A DNA stretch of 64,000 bases from assembly GCF_015475875.1 (NCBI RefSeq), contig NZ_JADKYM010000006.1, positions 62,001 through 126,000 on the forward strand. Reading direction: 5' to 3'. The DNA comes from Sphingopyxis solisilvae (GTDB lineage: Bacteria; Pseudomonadota; Alphaproteobacteria; Sphingomonadales; Sphingomonadaceae). The position numbers were made by a program, and so were the translations under genes. Positions 55,562-64,000 of the stretch are shown piece by piece. Each line of letters begins with the position of its first letter. Position 1 is the first letter of the stretch. The notes under the pieces are model-generated. The model saw nothing but the letters and a program-made list of their open reading frames with translations, was not told the DNA's origin and searched no databases.

Positions 55562-55616
55562 CTTTGATTCACAAACGCTGGAGATTAGGTGGTCCATACC
55601 GACCCGGAGTGACTTC

Positions 55617-57248
55617 ATGACGATCAACGGACAGATGCAACCGGCGCAGCTCACCATCGGGTCGATACTCGATTATGCCGTTCGCGCGCACGGTAACCGT
55701 CCCGTCGTATCGGTCGAACCCGGGAGCGCCGATCTGTGGCGCTACAACTATGCCGGACTGGCCCGACGGACGGCCCAGAGCGCCAATATGCTCGCCGCTG
55801 CGGGCGTCACCAGCGGAGACAGGGTATCGTCTCTCGGATGGAATACACACCGTCACCTTGAGCTCTTCTACGCCGTGCCGGGCCTCGGAGCGGTACTCCA
55901 CACCGCCAATCCGCGCCTGTCCGACGAGCAACTGATATACACGCTGAATCACGCCGAGAGCCGCGTGCTTTTGTTCGAGGCGAATCTCGCCGCCCTGGTC
56001 GAGCGCATCGCGCCCGCGCTTCACCATGTCGAAACTTTCATCGTCCTCTCGGACGAGGCGCTTGCCGCTGGCGGTGAATTGGAAGCGCGCGCGTACGACA
56101 CTTTGCTCGCCCAGTTCCCGGAGACGATCAGCTGGCCCATGTTCGACGAGAATTCGGCGGCATTTCTCTGCTATACCTCGGGCACGACGGGCGACCCAAA
56201 AGGGGTTCTGTACAGCCACCGGGCCGTTGTGCTTCACGCAATGGGGGCAAGCCTCGCGAGCGCATTTGGCCTCACGCCCTTCGATTCCGTGATGCCCTGT
56301 TCGTCGCTTTACCACGCAACGGCCTGGGGGCTTCCCTTCGTGGCCCCGCTTTGCGGCGCCAAGCTCGTACTGCCGGCAGACCGGCTGGACGGGGCGAGCC
56401 TCCACGAGCTCATTCGCGACGAGGAGGTGACCTTTACCGGGGGCGTTCCCACGATCTGGACCATGTATCTTGCCCATCTCGAGGCGACCCGGAGCGCACC
56501 CGGACCTTTGAAACGCATCATGATCGGCGGATCAGCCGTTCCGCGCGCAATGGCTGAGACGTTCAAATCCTCCTATGATGTCGATGTTCTCCAGCTTTGG
56601 GGAATGACAGAAACATGCCCACTCGGCGTCATTGCGACACCGACCCCGGCAATCGCTGCCCTCGGCGAGGCGGAGATGCAGGACATGTTGTGGACGCGCC
56701 AGGGGCGCCTCCAGTTCGGGGTCGACATGCGGATTGTGGGAGACGACGGCACCATATGCGCCCACGACGGCCGCAGTTCCGGGGCGTTGCAGGTGCGAGG
56801 CCCTTGGGTCGTACAACGCTATTTTCGCCAGCCATCGGACTGTACGGACGATCTCGGCTGGTTCGATACCGGCGACGTCGCGACGATCGACAGCTTCGGC
56901 TTCATGCGCATTACCGATCGCACGAAGGACGTTATCAAGTCGGGGGGCGAATGGATCAGTTCGATCGACCTCGAAAATGCAGCTGCCGGATGCAGCGGAG
57001 TAAAGGTTGCTGCCGTAGTCGGCATAGCGCATCCAAAATGGGAGGAGCGCCCGCTACTGATCATCGAGCCCCATGACGGGGCGGAGCCGTCCGAAAGCGA
57101 TGTCATGGCGACCCTTTCAAGGGAGTTTGCCAAGTGGCAGCTGCCCGATCGGATTCTGTTCGGTCCCGTCCCGCTCACCGCGACGGGGAAGATCGACAAG
57201 AAGCAGCTGCGTGACCGTTATGCCGGGCTCTACGGGGCTGACAACTGA
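55617..57248 (+). CDS. AMP-dependent acyl-CoA synthetase
   Basis: A 543-residue acyl-adenylate-forming ligase. The P-loop-like motif CYTSGTTGDPKGV lies at ~185-197, GWFDTGDVATID and DRTKDVIKSGGEWIS are the core motifs, and the catalytic Lys is in TATGKIDKKQLR. It activates a medium-chain or aromatic acid with ATP and CoA. ATG 55617 is chosen for CCCGGAG upstream. It converges on a TetR gene. Confidence 0.9.
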   Translation: MTINGQMQPAQLTIGSILDYAVRAHGNRPVVSVEPGSADLWRYNYAGLARRTAQSANMLAAAGVTSGDRVSSLGWNTHRHLELFYAVPGLGAVLHTANPRLSDEQLIYTLNHAESRVLLFEANLAALVERIAPALHHVETFIVLSDEALAAGGELEARAYDTLLAQFPETISWPMFDENSAAFLCYTSGTTGDPKGVLYSHRAVVLHAMGASLASAFGLTPFDSVMPCSSLYHATAWGLPFVAPLCGAKLVLPADRLDGASLHELIRDEEVTFTGGVPTIWTMYLAHLEATRSAPGPLKRIMIGGSAVPRAMAETFKSSYDVDVLQLWGMTETCPLGVIATPTPAIAALGEAEMQDMLWTRQGRLQFGVDMRIVGDDGTICAHDGRSSGALQVRGPWVVQRYFRQPSDCTDDLGWFDTGDVATIDSFGFMRITDRTKDVIKSGGEWISSIDLENAAAGCSGVKVAAVVGIAHPKWEERPLLIIEPHDGAEPSESDVMATLSREFAKWQLPDRILFGPVPLTATGKIDKKQLRDRYAGLYGADN

Positions 57249-57276
57249 CCGGGACCGGCGGCGGGCAGCGCCAAGG

Positions 57277-57945
57277 TCAACCGGCCTCGCCGGGCCCCTC
57301 GCCGTGGGCCGGCTGCTTGCGGAGCTTCCCGGTATATTCCGAAAGCAGATCGATGGTCATCCTTGTCACGCGCTTAGAGCGTTCAGGGTCGCGGCCAATC
57401 TGGTTTCTGATGGCCAGTCCTCGAATGACGCTCCACATCAGCCACAATATGTCCTCGGCGTCGGAAGGCGAAATACCGGTCCGGGCGAAGCGCCGAACCC
57501 AGGCCTGCTCGGCTCCGACACGCCGTCGCTTCGACATTCCCCGCACATCGTCCGCAAGCGCGCGAAGTTTGTTGCCCGAAATGACAAGGTCGAGTGCGAT
57601 CAGGAAATCCTCCCCGTAAAAAAATGCTTCCGCATCCTCACAGGCGGCCTCGAGTATCCGATCGTCGTCTGCGGCTCTACCGGCGGCTTCGCTGGCTCGT
57701 TCCAACGCGACGGCAAAGACTTGCTCGAGGCACGCCGCAACGAGGAGGTCCTTCGTTGGGAAATGATGCAATTGCGCGCCGCGCGATACGCCGGCGGCGT
57801 CGGCTACATCCGCAACACGAAAAGCCGAATACCCCTTCTCTCGAAGTAATTCGATCGCCGCGGCGAGTATTCGGGCCCGCATCTTCCGGCTGCGCTCGCC
57901 CTGCGGGACACGGGATGCACCCGCTGCTTGGAGGTTATCCGTCAC
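57277..57945 (-). CDS. TetR-family transcriptional regulator
   Basis: A 222-residue TetR protein. The helix-turn-helix is at ~42-65 (VADVADAAGVSRGAQLHHFPTK), followed by a helical ligand domain. It lies between the acyl-CoA synthetase (convergent) and, behind its start, the SDR gene in the same direction. It may control the downstream synthetase or the minus-strand module; nothing in the sequence decides it. Confidence 0.87.
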   Translation of the reverse strand: MTDNLQAAGASRVPQGERSRKMRARILAAAIELLREKGYSAFRVADVADAAGVSRGAQLHHFPTKDLLVAACLEQVFAVALERASEAAGRAADDDRILEAACEDAEAFFYGEDFLIALDLVISGNKLRALADDVRGMSKRRRVGAEQAWVRRFARTGISPSDAEDILWLMWSVIRGLAIRNQIGRDPERSKRVTRMTIDLLSEYTGKLRKQPAHGEGPGEAG

Positions 57946-58093
57946 TCGCCTGCCACACCTCTCGCCTGAGCCTTCGCAGCACCGCTCGAAAAGGCTGCAT
58001 AGCTTCCCGTCGGTCCGAGTTAAAGGCCTATTGGGTCCGCGGATCGCTCGCTGGCTTGCGGCGCGAAGTTCATATCATGTGCCGGCAGCGACC

Positions 58094-58870
58094 TCAGCGA
58101 AACGTCGTTCCTCCATCAACGGCAATCGACTGACCTGTTACGAACTCGCCTCCCTTGGAGGCGAGATACAATGCGGCAGCGAGCAGGTCGTCGGCTGTCT
58201 CGTGCCGCTTGATGCATTGCATGTTGAGTATCTGGGTCTTCTGCTCGGGGGTCACCGTTTCGCGTTCAATCTCCGTGAAGGTTGCGCCTGGGAGCAATGC
58301 ATTGACCGTGATCCCGTCAGTGCCGAGTTCGCGCGCCATGGCGCGCGTCATACCGACGACCGCCGCCTTCGAGGCGACATAATGAAGATAATAGGGTCGC
58401 CCCAGCGTCACCACGCCCGACGAGATATTGATAATCCTGCCATGGCGGTTCCGCCGCATTACGGGGGCACAGGCTTTGGTGACGAGCATGACGCCGTCGA
58501 CGTTGACGCGCATCACGTCGCGCCACTCCTCGTAAGGAATTTCCTCGAACGACCGCATCTTCAGCGTCGAGAATATGGCAGCGTTGTTGATGCAAATATC
58601 GATACGGCCGAACGCCGACAAAGTCTGGTCCACGGCGGCTTCGACGGCATCGGGATCGGCAACATCCGCAACGATGGCGATGGCGGCGCCGTCGCCGAAC
58701 TCCGATACGATCTCCGCGGCAACCGCTTTCGCCTTGGCCTCGTTGAGTTCAACGATCGCGACTTTCGCGCCAGCCCGAGCGAAACCGTTCGCGAAGGTCC
58801 GGCCGATCCCCTGCCCTGCTCCGGTGATCAATGCTACCTGCCCTGCAAGATCCTGCCCAAATTCGGTCAT
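58094..58870 (-). CDS. Short-chain dehydrogenase/reductase
   Basis: A 258-residue SDR with ITGAGQGIGRTFANGFA (cofactor), NNAAIFSTLKM and the catalytic YVASK after HGRIINISSG. The acidic VELNEAKAKA after the second strand suggests NAD. It is the last gene of the minus-strand module that begins at 62585; substrate unknown. ATG 58870 with GGGAG upstream is preferred to GTG 58876. Confidence 0.88.
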   Translation of the reverse strand: MTEFGQDLAGQVALITGAGQGIGRTFANGFARAGAKVAIVELNEAKAKAVAAEIVSEFGDGAAIAIVADVADPDAVEAAVDQTLSAFGRIDICINNAAIFSTLKMRSFEEIPYEEWRDVMRVNVDGVMLVTKACAPVMRRNRHGRIINISSGVVTLGRPYYLHYVASKAAVVGMTRAMARELGTDGITVNALLPGATFTEIERETVTPEQKTQILNMQCIKRHETADDLLAAALYLASKGGEFVTGQSIAVDGGTTFR

Positions 58871-58924
58871 ATCCACTCCCTTTCTATCTCTTCGCGGTGC
58901 GACACCGCGACCTGCGCGGCCGCA

Positions 58925-59623
58925 TTACCGACTTGCCGCGCGTGAATTCTCGGGCTGCTGCCATTCGGTCAGCCATTGCCAAAGTCTTTCGACAACCCCT
59001 CCCGACAGGGTCTGCCGCGCCCTGATTTCGCATGCGTCCAGGAGTCCGGTTGCGGGATCGAAGCCCATCGAGCGAATGTCCCGCTCGACGCGTGCCGCAT
59101 CTTCGAGAAAGAAGGCGAAGGTTGCCGCCTCTTCTATGTCCCGGCCAACGGTGATCGCACCATTGGCACGCATGACGACTGCTGATGCGCTTCCCAGGGT
59201 CGTGGCGAGCCGAGAGGCGGATTCAGAATCGCGCAGCAACCTCGGGTCGTTCCAGAGCGGCGGGGCGGGCGCGAAATAAGCCCCCAGTCCATGGCGGGCC
59301 GCGGGGGTGATCCCCATCGTTGACAAGGCCATGGTCGCCGGCGGCATGATCCGGCAGATCCCTCCGACATCCGGTCGCGCGCGATAGATGGCCTGATGGG
59401 CTCGAACCTCTCCGAGGACGCCGGAAGGCAGATCCCCTTCGACCGAAACTATCGTCCCGGGCTCGTCGCGGATAAGACCCATAGGCATGGGCGCACATAC
59501 CAGGAATTTTTCTGCATCGACCCTGGCGCTGCAATGCCCAAAGGCATGAACCAGCCCTGCGCGCCCCAATCCGCGAGCTGCCAGGCGGACCCGCTCGTCG
59601 AGAACGGGATCAAGGCGGTCCAT
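58925..59623 (-). CDS. Class II aldolase/adducin-like protein, possible aromatic decarboxylase
   Basis: A 232-residue protein of the class II aldolase family (AFGHCSARVDAEKFLVC, then EVRAHQAIYRARPDVGGI). The usual HTH metal motif after that block reads R91-I-M93, and the later NHG motif reads ANG, so the known zinc His residues appear lost. Family members in phthalate pathways decarboxylate dihydroxyphthalate. Its place beside a Rieske pair and a PdxA-like dehydrogenase fits that use. The start ATG 59623 overlaps the PdxA-like gene by 14 bases. Confidence 0.75.
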   Translation of the reverse strand: MDRLDPVLDERVRLAARGLGRAGLVHAFGHCSARVDAEKFLVCAPMPMGLIRDEPGTIVSVEGDLPSGVLGEVRAHQAIYRARPDVGGICRIMPPATMALSTMGITPAARHGLGAYFAPAPPLWNDPRLLRDSESASRLATTLGSASAVVMRANGAITVGRDIEEAATFAFFLEDAARVERDIRSMGFDPATGLLDACEIRARQTLSGGVVERLWQWLTEWQQPENSRAASR

Positions 59624-60617
59624 CGCCGAACCCCTTTCCGCAACACAGCGACTCCGCCATTCGCATCGCAGCCGCCATGCTGGCGTGCTGAGCCACTCCT
59701 TTTCCGGCAATTTCCATAGCGGACCCGTGCGGAACGGTCAGGCGAACATAGTCCAGGCCGATATAGATTGTGCAGGCGCCCTCGAAGGCCGCTGTTTTGA
59801 GAGCGATCTGGCCCTGGTCGTGATACATAGACACGACGACATCGTAACGGCCCTCGATAGCAAGGCGAAAAATCGAGTCGGGAGATACCGGCCCCTCCAC
59901 GCGCCGCCCTGCCGCCCGCGCCCGCTCTATGGCCGGCGCGATCTCTGCCGCCTCCTCCATGCCCATCGCGTGGGGGTTGAGCCCGGCCACGCCGATCCTG
60001 GCACCGGGCACCCCCCACCGCTGGAAGCTGTCGTCGACGACCTCAATCAGCCGGGAGATGGATGATGCGTTCACTGACGCCGGGACGGCGGAGATTGCAA
60101 TATGTTCGGTTATGGGAACTACGCGAAGCGAGGGACTTACCCTGAGAAGATAGGTCCCCTCTGGCTGCAGGTCGTCGATCGATTCGACTTTCCCGGAAAG
60201 CTTCAGCGAAGAGGAATCGACCGGCGCCATGATCCAGGCCTGGATCTGCCCGTCCCTCGCCAATCCTTCCGCAATCTCGATCCATTCGATGACCGCCCTG
60301 CCCGACGCAGCGCCGGCCTGCCCGACCGACCATGCCTCCCTGGGCAGATTCCCGGGGTCGAGGACGGCAATCCCGCCGGCCGCATCGTCGATATCGTCAG
60401 GGGATCGGACCGGGTAGGCTTGACACGCGATTCCGCTCGCCGCGACCGCCAGCCGGACAGCGTCAATGCTTCCGATAAGGAGGTGGCGAGCCGACCGCGG
60501 ATCGCGGTCCAGCGCGAGGGCTTTCGCGCAGACTTCCGGCCCGATACCTGCCGGGTCGCCGATCACCGTCGCGACGACCGGCAGCGCGCCCAGGGCTGCT
60601 GACGCGCCGCCGTTCAC
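59610..60617 (-). CDS. PdxA-like cis-diol dehydrogenase (TphB-like), copy 2
   Basis: A 335-residue PdxA-family protein with ATVIGDPAGIGPEVCAKAL and metal-binding His in ITEHIAIS, LNPHAMGMEE and SMYHDQGQIALK. It is a divergent paralogue of the protein at 46457 in the same gene arrangement (alpha, beta, PdxA-like). It probably oxidises a carboxylated cis-diol. It overlaps both neighbours. Confidence 0.88.
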   Translation of the reverse strand: MNGGASAALGALPVVATVIGDPAGIGPEVCAKALALDRDPRSARHLLIGSIDAVRLAVAASGIACQAYPVRSPDDIDDAAGGIAVLDPGNLPREAWSVGQAGAASGRAVIEWIEIAEGLARDGQIQAWIMAPVDSSSLKLSGKVESIDDLQPEGTYLLRVSPSLRVVPITEHIAISAVPASVNASSISRLIEVVDDSFQRWGVPGARIGVAGLNPHAMGMEEAAEIAPAIERARAAGRRVEGPVSPDSIFRLAIEGRYDVVVSMYHDQGQIALKTAAFEGACTIYIGLDYVRLTVPHGSAMEIAGKGVAQHASMAAAMRMAESLCCGKGFGDGPP

Positions 60618-61162
60618 AGGAGAAACGTCACGTTGCGCATCGGGGAATCATTGGCGATCAGGTAAACTTTCTTCCCGAGTATCCGCAAGCCGTCCGCCTC
60701 GCGCCTCAATCGATGGGCGGCACGCCCGAACAACGACTGCTGCTCAGCCCCCCTGACTTCCCCGAGAATAAACGTCGAGAATGCCAGGATATCTGCAGGT
60801 CCCGAGGCGCTCGCGGTGATGTTGGAGACGATCCGGATCAACCGCGACTTCGGACTTTGCGAATGCATGCGCTTGTCCTTCAGGCGAAATATCCTGTCCT
60901 CGATCTGCGGATACCGTTCGTAGATGATCGAGACCGACTCTCGCGGATCGATGTCTTCGCCATTCGACGGAACCCAGTAGAGGCCGTCGGGGTGCCAGAG
61001 CCCGAGCCATGCGTCGAACGAATGGCTGTCCATGAGTTCGGCCTCGCGATACAGGAGCGCCTCGATCTCGCTATACAGGCTGCTGCCCGGCAATATGGAC
61101 GTGTCGTCCCCGGCCCGCACAAACATGGAGACTTCGTCCCGTTCGGTCATCGCAACGCCCAT
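60614..61162 (-). CDS. Aromatic-ring-hydroxylating dioxygenase beta subunit (set 4)
   Basis: A 182-residue beta subunit (YREAELMDSHSFDAWLGLWH, GLYWVPSNGEDIDPRESVS, QIEDRIFRLKDKRMHSQSP). ATG 61162 has GAGGAGGG upstream. It overlaps the PdxA-like start by four bases and follows the alpha gene by one base. Confidence 0.9.
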   Translation of the reverse strand: MGVAMTERDEVSMFVRAGDDTSILPGSSLYSEIEALLYREAELMDSHSFDAWLGLWHPDGLYWVPSNGEDIDPRESVSIIYERYPQIEDRIFRLKDKRMHSQSPKSRLIRIVSNITASASGPADILAFSTFILGEVRGAEQQSLFGRAAHRLRREADGLRILGKKVYLIANDSPMRNVTFLL

Positions 61163-61163
61163 T

Positions 61164-62585
61164 CTAGCCCTCCTCGAATTCCGGACGCCCCACCATCATC
61201 GTCAGCCATTGCTTGAGCTGGCCCCGTTGCGGCACCTCGTCCGAAATATGGCCAACGATGGTGCCGTCGGCCTCGACTCGTTCGCGGTTCATGCCGCGCG
61301 AAATGTTGATCCAGGGGTCGATGCTGGCGCCGAGACCTTTTTGGACGCGCTCGAAGATTTCGGCGTCGTCGGTGGAGCCAGACCCGGCCGGCCCATAAAA
61401 GGATTCATGCTGTCGAAGACGCAGCGCGTTGATTTCGGGACTGACGTTCGCAAACAGGACGGGGAACATGACGACCTCGGTCTCGTCGACAGAGATCGGG
61501 TTCACGATCCGTATCTGGTTGTTGATGAGCTGGAGATTGGGGAAAATCCCGACATGGGGGTCGCCGGCCATCGCGAGAAGCACATCGGCCCACGATTCGT
61601 CATGTTCTGCGTAGAGCGCCTCGATGTAATCGGTCCCGCCAGGCGTGTTTTCGAGGATTGATCGGAACTTGCCCGAGTGGTTTAGCCGGTGCTTCAGAAA
61701 ATCGAGCATCGTGTGGCCATTCCCGAAGTCGCGCGTTTCGGAGACGCCGTCGAAGTTGAACGGGTTCGCGCTGTGGGTCGCGCCGAGACTATGGCCGGAA
61801 TCGGAATGCCGCTCCCAAGTTGCCAGCACGGAGGCATGGACGAAGAGCGGATGATACCCGTCCATGCCGACCTGCTTCCAATTCCCCTTGTATATCGTTC
61901 GGTTCGACCCCGATCGCACCAGCAGTTCGCCACGCGGGGCTGAATCGACGAGAATGTCTATGACCTTTGCGGCGCCGCCGAGATATTGTTCGAGAGGGGG
62001 TACGGCATCGTCCAGTGCCGCGAACACGAACCCCCGGTAGCTTGCGACGCGGGGCACTGGGGTGAGGCCGTTCTCCCGGGCATCGAAACTCGGGCCGTAG
62101 CCATCGGGTCCGGATACGCTGACCAGTTCGCCCGAGTTCGAGTAGGTCCAGCCGTGATACCAGCAGCGAAAATAACTGTCGCGCCCCTCGTCGACTTCGC
62201 AGACGATCGCGCCGCGATGACGACATCGGTTCAGGAATACCCGAACTTCGCCATCCTGGCCACGAACGAAGATGACGGGCTGCCGGCCCATCTGGCGGCG
62301 TCGGAACTCTCCGGATTTCGCGATCTCGCTTTCGTGACCGATGTACACCCAGCCCTTATGGAAAATACGTTCCAGCTCGAGCTCGAATATGCGGGGATCG
62401 GTATAGACAGCCGAATGCACCCAGCCGGGCGCAACGAGCGAGCGCAGCCCCGCGGCATCGTATCGACTGCGCGCCACGTCGAGGCGGTCCGGCACACGAT
62501 GCGGCCCTGGCGGCGCGGCGCGCTCTATCGCTGCCACATCAGCGGAGGCAGGCCGGGCAGGCGAGATTTGGTGCTCAGTTGGCAT
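61164..62585 (-). CDS. Rieske oxygenase alpha subunit (set 4)
   Basis: A 473-residue alpha subunit. Rieske ligands are C121, H123 (CRHRG), C141 and H144 (CWYHGW); iron ligands are H245 and H250 (MDGYHPLFVH). The N-terminal ~45 residues are polar and less conserved. It heads a module alpha - beta - PdxA-like - class II aldolase-like - SDR, suggesting a carboxylated substrate. No ferredoxin or reductase is encoded nearby, so it must share those at 50541 and 35050 or use others outside the window. Confidence 0.91.
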   Translation of the reverse strand: MPTEHQISPARPASADVAAIERAAPPGPHRVPDRLDVARSRYDAAGLRSLVAPGWVHSAVYTDPRIFELELERIFHKGWVYIGHESEIAKSGEFRRRQMGRQPVIFVRGQDGEVRVFLNRCRHRGAIVCEVDEGRDSYFRCWYHGWTYSNSGELVSVSGPDGYGPSFDARENGLTPVPRVASYRGFVFAALDDAVPPLEQYLGGAAKVIDILVDSAPRGELLVRSGSNRTIYKGNWKQVGMDGYHPLFVHASVLATWERHSDSGHSLGATHSANPFNFDGVSETRDFGNGHTMLDFLKHRLNHSGKFRSILENTPGGTDYIEALYAEHDESWADVLLAMAGDPHVGIFPNLQLINNQIRIVNPISVDETEVVMFPVLFANVSPEINALRLRQHESFYGPAGSGSTDDAEIFERVQKGLGASIDPWINISRGMNRERVEADGTIVGHISDEVPQRGQLKQWLTMMVGRPEFEEG

Positions 62586-62639
62586 TTCATTCTCCGGATT
62601 GCGTCAAGAAACGGATATCCATTTGGTCTGAAGGGCTAT

Positions 62640-63998
62640 TCACGAGACCATGTCGTCGGCAATCGACCTCCTCGCTTGCCAGAATATGTAGGCGGCGACC
62701 GGGGCCAGGAGGCTCGCGCCGACGAGAGCGAAGCGCAGGCTCGCTCCCTTGTCCTCGCCTGCCTGCCAGGCGATGACGTCGCTCGCAGATCCTACGAGCA
62801 GCGGGCCAAGGCCGACGCCGATCAGGTTCAGGATTAGGAGGAACAAGGCGGTCGCTGCGCCGCGCATCTCCGGCGGTGACACGCTTTGATGGGTGCTGTG
62901 GACCGGCCCCATCCACATGGCTCCCAGAATATTGGGAAGGGCGAGACCGGCGAGCGCGAATATTCCGCTGTCGACCGTAAAAATCAGCGCGTAACAAGGC
63001 AGGGAAGCTGCCGCCGCCAGCGCGGGGACGGTGACATAGGCCCGCGCGTCATTCCGGCCATGTCGGTCGGCAAGAAAACCGCCGAGCCACACCCCGATCG
63101 CACCGCCAAGGCCAGTGGATAAACCTAGAGTCAAACCCAGGAAGCCCGCCACGCCTAGGCCGGCAGAGGAGGCAAGGTCGCCAATCTCGGCGCCGTGGTT
63201 TCGGACGAAAAACGAGGCAAGAAACGGACCGAAGCCGTAGCCCACCGCCGCCTGGAGCGCGGTGGCCATGACCACCAGGCGGTAGGTGCGGATCCGCCAC
63301 AATGTCACGACGGTCGCCACCGTCCCGATCGGCGCAAGGTCGGGACCCCGCTCCTTGCCGGTTCGCGGCTCGGACAAGACGAAGAGAAGACAGGGGGCGA
63401 GAAGAAGGCCTGGAACGCCGGCAAGGAAGAAGGCAGCGCGCCAACCATAGGCATCTGCGACCAGGCCTCCTAGTGCCATGCCGGCCAAGGTTCCTATCGG
63501 GACGCCGAGATAATAGAGCGCCAGCGACGAGGCACGGCGCTCGGGCCGGACATAGTCGACGATCAGCGAGTTTGCCGCTGGTGTCAGACCGGCCTCACCG
63601 ATGCCGACGCCGACGCGGCCCAGCAGAAGCTGAGGAAAGTTCCGCGCCAAGCCGCAGGCGATCGTGAAGCCACTCCACAGGAGCACGGCCAGCGCCATGA
63701 TCCGAGGGCGGTGGCCGCGATCTGCCCAGCGCGCGAACGGAATGCCGGCGAGACCGTAGAGCAACGCAAATGCGAGCCCCGACATCAAACCGATCTGCCA
63801 GTCCGCGAGCTTCAATTCTCGACTGATCGGTTCGGCGAGAATATTCACGATCTGCCGGTCGACGAAATTGAGCGCCAGTGCTCCGGTCAGGAACATCATG
63901 GCCGCGCGCGGCCCGAAGGGCAGCCCGGTGTCCGCGGCGCCCGGAGCGTCGTTCGATCCGCGCTTCCCCGTCAGAGTGTCGGGTGCGGTGGTCGACAT
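62640..63998 (-). CDS. MFS transporter
   Basis: A 452-residue, 12-helix transporter. LNFVDRQIVNILAEPISREL opens the first helix and IPFARWADRGHRPR is the MFS loop motif. It resembles the transporter at 4663 but is clearly a different protein. It stands before the Rieske set 4 module in the same direction with 54 bases between, so it probably imports that module's substrate. Confidence 0.9.
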   Translation of the reverse strand: MSTTAPDTLTGKRGSNDAPGAADTGLPFGPRAAMMFLTGALALNFVDRQIVNILAEPISRELKLADWQIGLMSGLAFALLYGLAGIPFARWADRGHRPRIMALAVLLWSGFTIACGLARNFPQLLLGRVGVGIGEAGLTPAANSLIVDYVRPERRASSLALYYLGVPIGTLAGMALGGLVADAYGWRAAFFLAGVPGLLLAPCLLFVLSEPRTGKERGPDLAPIGTVATVVTLWRIRTYRLVVMATALQAAVGYGFGPFLASFFVRNHGAEIGDLASSAGLGVAGFLGLTLGLSTGLGGAIGVWLGGFLADRHGRNDARAYVTVPALAAAASLPCYALIFTVDSGIFALAGLALPNILGAMWMGPVHSTHQSVSPPEMRGAATALFLLILNLIGVGLGPLLVGSASDVIAWQAGEDKGASLRFALVGASLLAPVAAYIFWQARRSIADDMVS

Positions 63999-64000
63999 CG

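Noticed and set aside
1..64000. Insertion sequences, integrases, CRISPR arrays or tRNA genes
   Set aside because: None was recognised on either strand; regularly spaced repeats appear only as short operator-like motifs.

Overview
The window reads as one stretch of a high-GC alphaproteobacterial genome, most probably from Sphingomonadales (the Sphingobium / Novosphingobium / Sphingopyxis type). The basis is three TonB-dependent receptors with sphingomonad-style N-termini, several Rieske oxygenases sharing one electron-transfer chain, and a complete meta-cleavage operon; this is inference from gene content, not a taxonomic test. About 50 protein genes are visible. No tRNA, rRNA, CRISPR array, insertion sequence or transposase was recognised.

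Layout. 1-9.9 kb: a TonB receptor (cut by the left edge), an M28-like exported protein, a GntR regulator and a TauD/TfdA-like dioxygenase on the minus strand, then a plus-strand MFS transporter, type-B carboxylesterase, enoyl-CoA hydratase-like protein and a double-length GntR regulator. 10-20.8 kb: a damaged sugar-kinase gene, a hydrolase plus TonB receptor pair, TetR and GntR regulators, a family III CoA-transferase, an EamA transporter and an IclR regulator. 20.7-28.6 kb: a very compact minus-strand operon (ubiX - Tat-exported unknown - VAO-type flavoprotein - aldehyde dehydrogenase - ubiD - vdcD - second flavoprotein - cytochrome c). 28.7-34.1 kb: a hydratase/HpaI-aldolase pair divergent from a C-C hydrolase, then a Rieske oxygenase and an NahE-like aldolase. 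34.2-45.6 kb: a BenD/XylL-like diol dehydrogenase, then the full catechol meta-cleavage operon with ferredoxin reductase. 45.8-53.2 kb: GST, a Rieske oxygenase with a PdxA-like diol dehydrogenase, and a divergent plus-strand operon with a BphC-like dioxygenase, Rieske ferredoxin, a salicylate/anthranilate-type oxygenase and an NahD-like isomerase. 53.3-64 kb: TonB receptor, acyl-CoA synthetase, TetR, SDR, then a second Rieske / PdxA-like / class II aldolase-like module and an MFS transporter.

How the genes could work together (inference). Substrates enter through the TonB receptors and MFS/EamA transporters. Four Rieske terminal oxygenases, served by one ferredoxin (50541) and one reductase (35050), make cis-diols; SDR and PdxA-like dehydrogenases rearomatise them; BphC-like and XylE-like extradiol enzymes open the rings; NahD- and NahE-like enzymes handle a bicyclic or side-chain intermediate; two different lower pathways (DmpFG-type and HpaI-type) yield pyruvate plus an aldehyde or acetyl-CoA. 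The flavocytochrome/decarboxylase operon would oxidise a para-alkyl or para-hydroxymethyl phenol to an acid and then remove the carboxyl group with a prenylated-FMN enzyme, feeding a phenol or catechol into the meta pathway.

A recurring sequence close to TTGCAC-N3-GTGCAA lies at the control regions of the aromatic operons (18.0, 28.6, 30.3, 34.1, 45.7 and 49.5 kb), suggesting one regulon across about 30 kb. A different palindrome, ATTATCGATAAT, marks the GntR-linked genes at 1.1 and 3.3 kb.
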